From CAVQBP01 sp964448105 (lineage in GTDB: Bacteria; Bacteroidota; Ignavibacteria; Ignavibacteriales; Ignavibacteriaceae), in NCBI GenBank assembly GCA_964448105.1, contig CAYUVK010000153.1:1-7995 (forward strand): 7,995 nucleotides of DNA. The letters run 5' to 3'. Position 1 is the first letter of the stretch, and every line of letters starts with the position of its first letter. Shown here one piece after another: positions 1-4,594 of the stretch. Under the pieces are notes generated by a model that was given only the letters and a program-made list of their open reading frames with translations, had not been told where the DNA came from and did no database searches. A program made the position numbers and the translations under genes.

Positions 1-810
1 GATCCCGGCTATTTTGGTGCAAGAGCATCAATGTTATTTGCTGGAGCTAAAATATTTCCGTCGCCTTTAGATAATGAAGGATTAAATATCGAATACTCAT
101 CAAAAAAATACCCGGCTCCAAAATTAATCTATACTACTCCTTCACACCAGTTTCCACTTGGATTAACAATGAGTGTTTCAAGAAGGATTCAGCTTCTGCA
201 ATATGCAAGCAGGAACAACTGCTGGATAATTGAAGATGATTACGATAGTGAATTCAGATATTCGGGAAGTCCACTTCCCTCTCTACAAGGGATGGATAAA
301 AATAATTGCGTTCTTTACCTTGGGACTTTTAGCAAGGTATTATTTCCCGGTTTGCGTTTAGGATATTTAGTCCTGCCCGATCCTCAGATGTTAGAAGTTT
401 TTGTTTCTGCAAAATCGATGATGGACAGGCAAAGTCCGGTTTTCGAACAAATGATTACTTCTCAATTTTTAAAAGAAGGATACTTTACCCGGCATATTAG
501 AAAAATGCGCACACTCTATAAAGAAAGACAGGAATTTTTAATAAATGAAATAGATAGAGAACTCAACGGTGTGGTTAAAGTAAATCCTTCCGATACTGGA
601 ATGCACATTATTGCCTGGCTCCCTGAAAATCTTAATGATGCAATAATTTCAAGAAAAGCAAAAGAAAATAATTTAATTGCTTACCCTCTTTCTGAATACG
701 TTTTGAAATTCAAACAAAAACCGGGATTATTGTTAGGTTATACTGCATTTGAAAAATCCAAATTAAAAACAGGAGTAAAATTATTAAAGAAAATCATTCA
801 TTCGTTATAA
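1..810 (+). CDS. MocR-family PLP-dependent regulator, C-terminal aminotransferase-like domain (5' partial)
   Basis: The reading frame is already open at base 1 (D-P-G-Y-F-G-A-R before the first Met at 31), so this is the 3' part of a gene that begins outside the window. The visible 269 residues match the fold-type I aminotransferase half of MocR/GabR/PdxR regulators. Numbering from the Met at 31, they include the TPSHQFPLG segment (36-44), EDDYDSEF (68-75) with the pyridine-nitrogen Asp69 and Tyr71, and LGTFSKVLFPGLRLGY (97-112). Lys102 is the expected Schiff-base lysine; its 33-residue spacing from Asp69 equals that of Asp279 and Lys312 in GabR. MocR proteins are usually 450-500 residues, so about 200 residues, including the GntR-type winged helix, should lie upstream. 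That DNA-binding part is not visible, so a plain aminotransferase is a weaker alternative. The regulated pathway (vitamin B6, amino acid or other) cannot be told from this fragment. The gene ends with TAA at 808-810. Confidence 0.9.
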   Translation, partial: DPGYFGARASMLFAGAKIFPSPLDNEGLNIEYSSKKYPAPKLIYTTPSHQFPLGLTMSVSRRIQLLQYASRNNCWIIEDDYDSEFRYSGSPLPSLQGMDKNNCVLYLGTFSKVLFPGLRLGYLVLPDPQMLEVFVSAKSMMDRQSPVFEQMITSQFLKEGYFTRHIRKMRTLYKERQEFLINEIDRELNGVVKVNPSDTGMHIIAWLPENLNDAIISRKAKENNLIAYPLSEYVLKFKQKPGLLLGYTAFEKSKLKTGVKLLKKIIHSL

Positions 811-859
811 TTCTAATAATCTAACTAGACTCCAGTTTTAACAAGACTTTACTATAGTT

Positions 860-881
860 TAATACGTGATAGTATTATTTT
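860..881 (+). terminator. Weak candidate terminator hairpin after the MocR gene
   Basis: A 6-bp inverted repeat TAATAC/GTATTA (860-865 and 872-877) encloses a 6-base loop and is followed by TTTT at 878-881. The position, 50 bases after the MocR stop and before the PAP2 gene, suits a terminator. The stem has only one G-C pair, so it would be unstable and may be a chance palindrome in AT-rich DNA. Confidence 0.25.
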
Positions 882-967
882 AATAAACAAGCATAATTAT
901 TAAATTTCCAAATTTAATTTTATCTTTACTCTTTAAAATTCCAAGCCTATTTAATTAAATTCGTTTT

Positions 968-1948
968 ATGAATTTATTACTAAAAATAATCTGTGCCTGG
1001 TTTCTGTTTTCCAAATTATTTTTCCCGGTTAAGGCTCAAAACTTTGATAAGGACACTTCTTCAATAAACCTTAAACATCAATTATATTCCGGTATTATTG
1101 ATTCATCAGCAAAATATTTACAGCCTGAACTTGAGTCATATTCATTCAATATAAACAGTAATTCACCGGAAGGCATTGAGAGAATTATTTTGAACCTTCC
1201 TGAAGATTGGGCAATCTGGAGCATGAACACTTTTAATAAAAGCAATTTGCCTTTTATCCTAGGTTTATCTGTGATAACGTATGCTGCTTTGAAGACTGAT
1301 TACCAAACCTGGCATCCTATTAAGAAATTATATGATAGGAATAATTTTTTTAGAAATACAAGTGAAACATTTGCTTTTGCCGGAGATGGAAAATTCCAAT
1401 TTGGCCTATCTGCGGGATTTGCAGCTTACGGGTTCATGTTTAAAGATAATAAGGCATTAAAGACAGCGGAACAAATTGCAGAAGTCATTCTGGCCTGCGG
1501 CGCCACTGTTCAATTACTAAAACATTTAACCGGCAGGGAAAGACCCGAAGCTGCAACTGTACAAACCGGTAAATGGTCTTTCTTCCCGGATCAAATTAAA
1601 TATCATAACAAGATCCCGAGCTTTGATGCATTCCCTTCCGGGCATCTTGCAACTGCTACAGCAACCTTAGTAGTAATTATGAATAATTATCCTGAACGGA
1701 CATGGTTAAAATTTGTAGGCTACCCGGTGTTGGGATTTGTTTCTATCGGTCTGGTCGCAAAAGGCATGCATTGGTGGAGTGATTTCCCACTGGCTTTAGC
1801 TCTCGGTTACAGCTTTGGTAATGTCATTACATCAAGGAAGAATGCCAAATCTAAAATAGATAAGAAATATATTGATTTAATCCCTGATTTGAATATTGTA
1901 TTATTAAATAATTCATTACCGGGAATAAACTTTCGTTGGCAATTATAA
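968..1948 (+). CDS. PAP2-family membrane phosphatase with signal peptide
   Basis: This is a 326-residue phosphatase of the PAP2 (phosphatidic acid phosphatase type 2 / haloperoxidase) superfamily, which hydrolyses lipid or isoprenoid phosphates outside the cytoplasmic membrane. Residues 1-23 form a type I signal peptide with likely cleavage after V-K-A, leaving an N-terminal Gln. The three active-site motifs are in order. C1 is K-x6-RP (Lys185, Arg192, Pro193). C2 is PSGH (223-226), with His226 the expected acid. C3 contains His268 and Asp272 in GMHWWSD, with His268 the expected nucleophile. The Arg normally six residues before the C3 His is Leu262 here. Hydrophobic stretches near 93-108, 143-158, 168-184, 227-238 and 247-264 fit the helical bundle. 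The last 25 residues look like short beta strands ending GINFRWQL. The start is the first ATG after an in-frame stop at 956-958. No Shine-Dalgarno sequence is evident. The exact substrate (undecaprenyl pyrophosphate, phosphatidylglycerophosphate, lipid A or other) is unknown. Confidence 0.92.
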   Translation: MNLLLKIICAWFLFSKLFFPVKAQNFDKDTSSINLKHQLYSGIIDSSAKYLQPELESYSFNINSNSPEGIERIILNLPEDWAIWSMNTFNKSNLPFILGLSVITYAALKTDYQTWHPIKKLYDRNNFFRNTSETFAFAGDGKFQFGLSAGFAAYGFMFKDNKALKTAEQIAEVILACGATVQLLKHLTGRERPEAATVQTGKWSFFPDQIKYHNKIPSFDAFPSGHLATATATLVVIMNNYPERTWLKFVGYPVLGFVSIGLVAKGMHWWSDFPLALALGYSFGNVITSRKNAKSKIDKKYIDLIPDLNIVLLNNSLPGINFRWQL

Positions 1949-1955
1949 ATAGTTG

Positions 1956-1971
1956 TTTAATTTTATAAAAT
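1956..1971. repeat. 16-bp AT repeat, copy 1, containing a 12-bp palindrome
   Basis: TTTAATTTTATAAAAT begins 8 bases after the PAP2 stop and is repeated exactly at 2250-2265. The core ATTTTATAAAAT (1960-1971) is a perfect 12-bp palindrome. It could be part of the 3' end of the PAP2 transcript or a protein-binding site, but the all-A/T composition makes chance recurrence plausible. Confidence 0.4.
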
Positions 1972-2069
1972 CACTGCATTTTTCTCGAAGACTATTTAAT
2001 ACGATTAATCCTGCTTCTTAATATAAAAAGGATCTGCTTTCAATTTCATTTTGATTACAAATGACAATA

Positions 2070-2090
2070 AATATTTAAAAACTAAATATT
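2070..2090. repeat. 8-bp all-AT inverted repeat
   Basis: AATATTTA (2070-2077) and TAAATATT (2083-2090) are perfect inverted repeats around a 5-base AAAAC loop. As RNA it would be a weak hairpin with no U-tract after it. As DNA it could be a dyad operator. No function is shown. Confidence 0.35.
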
Positions 2091-2228
2091 AGGATACATT
2101 TTATCTAAACAATTATTTTTACAAAAATGATGTTTTTTAATAAGTTTGAGAAATAGTCTTAAATCTTCATGACCTTTATTTGAAAATATTTTACGCATTT
2201 ACAACATAAAATCTAAGTAATAAAATAG

Positions 2229-2243
2229 AAATCCTATGGATTT
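2229..2243. repeat. 6-bp hairpin with 3-base loop
   Basis: AAATCC (2229-2234) pairs with GGATTT (2238-2243) across TAT. It is the most G+C-containing stem in the long spacer (two G-C pairs). It lies directly before AATCGATT (2244-2251) and the 18-bp palindrome at 2251-2268, giving a 40-base run of adjacent dyads. Confidence 0.4.
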
Positions 2244-2250
2244 AATCGAT

Positions 2251-2268
2251 TTAATTTTATAAAATTAA
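2251..2268. repeat. 18-bp perfect palindrome
   Basis: TTAATTTTATAAAATTAA equals its own reverse complement across all 18 bases with no spacer. Its left part belongs to the 16-bp repeat (2250-2265) also present at 1956-1971. It lies 224 bases before the PP2C start codon. It could bind a dimeric regulator or a nucleoid protein, or be a chance product of the AT-rich spacer. Confidence 0.5.
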
Positions 2269-2457
2269 TTAAAACGAGGAAATTTTACTTAATAAATAAT
2301 TCTAACAGGATGTATATACTAAACAAATGAAGTAGACTTTGCAAATCTCACTAAAATATTTGGGATTAAATAACTTCATTAAATATTTTAATAAAATAAA
2401 TGTTTTAATTTTTATTTTTAATTATTTTCAAATACATTAAATTGAAATGTTTATATA

Positions 2458-2479
2458 AATTAGTAGTGCAAAACTAATT
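2458..2479 (+). promoter_or_regulatory. Dyad symmetry immediately upstream of the PP2C ribosome binding site
   Basis: AATTAGT (2458-2464) and ACTAATT (2473-2479) form a perfect 7-bp inverted repeat around the 8-base loop AGTGCAAA. It ends four bases before the GAGGG-containing Shine-Dalgarno region. Depending on where transcription starts, it could be a 5' leader hairpin or an operator overlapping the promoter. TATATAAAT just before it (2452-2460) is a possible -10-like box with no convincing upstream partner. Confidence 0.35.
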
Positions 2480-2483
2480 AATT

Positions 2484-2488
2484 GAGGG
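2484..2488 (+). promoter_or_regulatory. Ribosome binding site of the PP2C gene
   Basis: GAGGG lies three bases before the ATG at 2492. The spacing is short, but it is the only purine-rich Shine-Dalgarno-like stretch near the start, and it supports that ATG. Confidence 0.55.
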
Positions 2489-2491
2489 ATA

Positions 2492-3217
2492 ATGAATTTT
2501 ACCTATATAAAAGAATCCAAAGTCGGAATGAAGCGAACTAATAATGAGGATGCAATAGGTATATTTGAGGTTGATGGAGGTCTATTAACTATTGTTTGTG
2601 ATGGCTTGGGAGGCAATAACGCTGGAGAAATTGCTTCGAATTTATGTATCGATATTATTTATAAAAATTTTAGAGACTCCGATGAAAAGGATTATTTAAA
2701 TAAAATAAAAGACTCAATTGAAACAGCTAATAGAAATATTAAGGAAGAATCCGCAAAAAAAGATTCTCTCGATGGAATGGCAACAACTGCCGAAATATTA
2801 TTTATAAAAGATAAAACAGTCTATTGGGGGCATGTAGGTGATTCACGAATTTATAATTTAAAGAATGGAAAACTAAAGCAGTTAACAAAAGATCATTCTT
2901 TAGTACAAAAATTAATTGACGACGGCTACCTGACCTTAAACCAGGCGGAAACACATCCTAATAAGAATATTATTATGCGGGCACTTGGGGATACCGAATC
3001 TGTTGAAATAGATTTGAGCAAATTAAAGCTAATACCTTCCGATAAACATAAATTCCTGGTCTGTACCGACGGTGTAACTAATGTAATTAATAATGCTGAA
3101 CTGGAAAAATTGCTTCAGGAAGAAAAACCTGAAACAATTTCCAAAAGTATAACCAAAATGATAGAAAAAAGAGGTGCCCCGGATAATTTCTCTTTCGTTC
3201 TATTAGTTTCTTCATAA
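2492..3217 (+). CDS. PP2C-type (PPM) serine/threonine protein phosphatase
   Basis: This 241-residue protein is a complete single-domain bacterial PP2C of the PrpC/Stp class, a metal-dependent phosphatase acting on phospho-Ser/Thr proteins in the cytoplasm. Motifs appear in family order: R-T-N-N-E-D (15-20), CDGLGGNNAGEIAS (36-49), GMATTAE (95-101), WGHVGDSRIY (112-121), LTKDHSLV (131-138), a HPNKNIIMRALG block (155-166), CTDGVTN (191-197) and PDNFSF (230-235). Expected metal ligands are Asp20, Asp37, Asp193 and Asp231, with Asp117 in GDSR also conserved. The usual GMGTT reads GMATT here. There is no membrane segment, and the length is normal (about 240-260). Such phosphatases usually oppose Hanks-type kinases, often encoded next door; no kinase is visible here. 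The next gene is murA, 109 bases downstream and possibly co-transcribed. In Gram-positives PP2C/PASTA-kinase pairs control cell-wall synthesis; extending that to this gene is inference. Confidence 0.96.
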   Translation: MNFTYIKESKVGMKRTNNEDAIGIFEVDGGLLTIVCDGLGGNNAGEIASNLCIDIIYKNFRDSDEKDYLNKIKDSIETANRNIKEESAKKDSLDGMATTAEILFIKDKTVYWGHVGDSRIYNLKNGKLKQLTKDHSLVQKLIDDGYLTLNQAETHPNKNIIMRALGDTESVEIDLSKLKLIPSDKHKFLVCTDGVTNVINNAELEKLLQEEKPETISKSITKMIEKRGAPDNFSFVLLVSS

Positions 3218-3302
3218 AGATAAATTAAAAAATGCAATTCCTGTTTCTTTAAATTGATTTTACTCTTGCCAATCTTTATTTTCATCATGTAAGTATTTGA
3301 AA

Positions 3303-3314
3303 TAAATTAATTTA
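3303..3314. repeat. 12-bp palindrome before the murA ribosome binding site
   Basis: TAAATTAATTTA is a perfect 12-bp palindrome ending two bases before the Shine-Dalgarno sequence of murA. Like the dyad in front of the PP2C gene, it sits where a regulator or leader structure could act, but it is entirely A/T and may be chance. Confidence 0.3.
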
Positions 3315-3316
3315 CC

Positions 3317-3322
3317 TGAGGA
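3317..3322 (+). promoter_or_regulatory. Ribosome binding site that supports the TTG start of murA
   Basis: TGAGGA lies four bases before TTG at 3327-3329. It is one of the better Shine-Dalgarno matches in the window. Together with the family-typical N-terminus M-D-K-F-V-I-N-G-G it supports TTG as the true start; no in-frame ATG is found until well inside the first conserved block. Confidence 0.7.
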
Positions 3323-3326
3323 ATCT

Positions 3327-4592
3327 TTGGATAAGTTTGTAATAAACGGCGGGAAAGAATTAAGCGGTGAAATTACAATCAGCGGGGCTAAAAATGCTTC
3401 GCTTGCATTAATGCCTGCATCCATATTAGCCGGTGGTATATCTGTCTTATATAACACACCCGAGCTGAATGATGTATATACAATGATTAAATTGCTTAAT
3501 CAGCTAGGTATTAGTAGTGAATTTAAAAATCATATCCTTGAATTAGATACTACCGGTATTTCCAGTCAGTTTGCTCCTTATGAGCTAGTAAAAAAGATGC
3601 GTGCATCGGTTTACGTTTTAGGTCCGCTTTTAACCAGGTTTGGATATGCAAAAGTTTCTTTGCCCGGAGGCTGTGCTTGGGGTCCGCGGCCTGTAAATCT
3701 TCATCTTGATGGAATGAAAAGATTGGGAGCAGAGATAGAATTATCTGAAGGTTATATTATAGCAAAAGCTAAAAGATTGAAAGGAGCACTAATTAGTTTT
3801 GATATTCCGTCGGTCGGTGCGACAGGAAATGTTTTAATGGCTGCAGTTTTAGCAAAAGGAACCACTATTATAAATAATGCTGCAATGGAACCCGAAATCA
3901 CAAATCTTGCTGAATACTTAATTAAAATGGGAGCACGGATAGAGGGGGTAAATACGGCAACATTAATTGTGGAAGGTGTTGATGAACTTAAACCTGTAGA
4001 AATAGAAACAATACCGGACAGAATTGAAGCAGGAACTTTATTAATCGCCGGAGCTTTAACCGGGGGAAAAGTAAAAATTAAAAATTTACCTTCTAAATTT
4101 ATTAGTCATATTATATCAAAACTTGAAGATAGCGGATGTAACATAATTATTAATAATAACTTAATAGAATTATCAAAAGTAAACAATACTATTAAATCTA
4201 CTGATGTTTCAACTGCTGTATTCCCAGGATTTCCTACCGATATGCAGGCACAATGGATTGCTTATATGTCCTTAAGCAATGGTGTCGCTACAATAAAAGA
4301 TAATATCTATCTGGATAGATTTACTCATGTTCCCGAACTTCAAAGGTTAGGAGCAGATATACAGGTGAAAGAAAATACCGCAATTGTAAAAGGTGTACAA
4401 AAGCTCAAGGGAGCAAAGGTAATGTCTACTGATCTAAGGGCAAGTGCGAGTCTTGTGCTAGCCGGTTTAGCCGCTGAAGGGACAACCGAGGTTCTTAGAG
4501 TTTACCATCTGGATAGAGGATACGAGAAAATAGAAGAAAAACTTAGAGCCTTAGGGGCAGATATCCAAAGAATTTCAGGGACTGAATATTAA
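3327..4592 (+). CDS. murA: UDP-N-acetylglucosamine 1-carboxyvinyltransferase (MurA)
   Basis: MurA transfers enolpyruvate from phosphoenolpyruvate to UDP-GlcNAc, the first committed step of peptidoglycan precursor synthesis, in the cytoplasm; it is the fosfomycin target. The 421-residue protein is full length (family about 417-430) and has both EPSP-synthase-like domains. Catalytic landmarks align closely with E. coli numbering: Lys22 in SGAKN (19-23), Arg92, the fosfomycin-reactive Cys116 in PGGCAWGPRP (113-122), Arg121, Asp305 in FPTDMQAQW (302-310) and Arg397 in HLDRGYEK (394-401). The SVGATGN motif (162-168) and the DRFTHVPEL block (330-338) are also present. The Cys is retained, so fosfomycin sensitivity would be expected at the enzyme level. 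Translation starts at TTG with a good Shine-Dalgarno sequence. The gene heads a tight cluster: the next coding region begins two bases after the stop. The upstream PP2C gene may belong to the same transcript. Confidence 0.98.
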   Translation: MDKFVINGGKELSGEITISGAKNASLALMPASILAGGISVLYNTPELNDVYTMIKLLNQLGISSEFKNHILELDTTGISSQFAPYELVKKMRASVYVLGPLLTRFGYAKVSLPGGCAWGPRPVNLHLDGMKRLGAEIELSEGYIIAKAKRLKGALISFDIPSVGATGNVLMAAVLAKGTTIINNAAMEPEITNLAEYLIKMGARIEGVNTATLIVEGVDELKPVEIETIPDRIEAGTLLIAGALTGGKVKIKNLPSKFISHIISKLEDSGCNIIINNNLIELSKVNNTIKSTDVSTAVFPGFPTDMQAQWIAYMSLSNGVATIKDNIYLDRFTHVPELQRLGADIQVKENTAIVKGVQKLKGAKVMSTDLRASASLVLAGLAAEGTTEVLRVYHLDRGYEKIEEKLRALGADIQRISGTEY

Positions 4593-4594
4593 TT

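Larger units (their letters stand above)
1949..2491. other. Long gene-free AT-rich intergenic region
   Basis: These 543 bases hold no open frame of note on either strand; the only short frames are a handful of codons, such as one starting at 2236. A hand count over 1981-2460 gives about 88 G or C in 480 bases, roughly 18%, well below the flanking genes. It contains several perfect palindromes or hairpins, listed separately. A TAAGTTTG at 2141-2148 matches the Bacteroidota -7 consensus TAnnTTTG, but I see no good TTTG-type -33 element 19-21 bases upstream. The region probably carries the end of the PAP2 transcript and the promoter for the PP2C gene. An unannotated small RNA cannot be excluded. 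Confidence 0.6.

Noticed and set aside
2141..2148. TAAGTTTG as a Bacteroidota-type -7 promoter box
   Set aside because: It matches TAnnTTTG, but there is no convincing TTTG -33 element at the required distance, only a T-run. Such 8-mers are common in AT-rich DNA, so I did not list it as a promoter.
2236..2262. Tiny frame ATG-GAT-TTA... in the long spacer as a small peptide gene
   Set aside because: It stops after eight codons, has no Shine-Dalgarno sequence and lies across palindromic sequence.
3260..3457. 65-codon open frame on the minus strand across the start of murA
   Set aside because: It overlaps the well-supported N-terminus of MurA and its Shine-Dalgarno region, and the translation has no recognisable features. 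It is a shadow frame.
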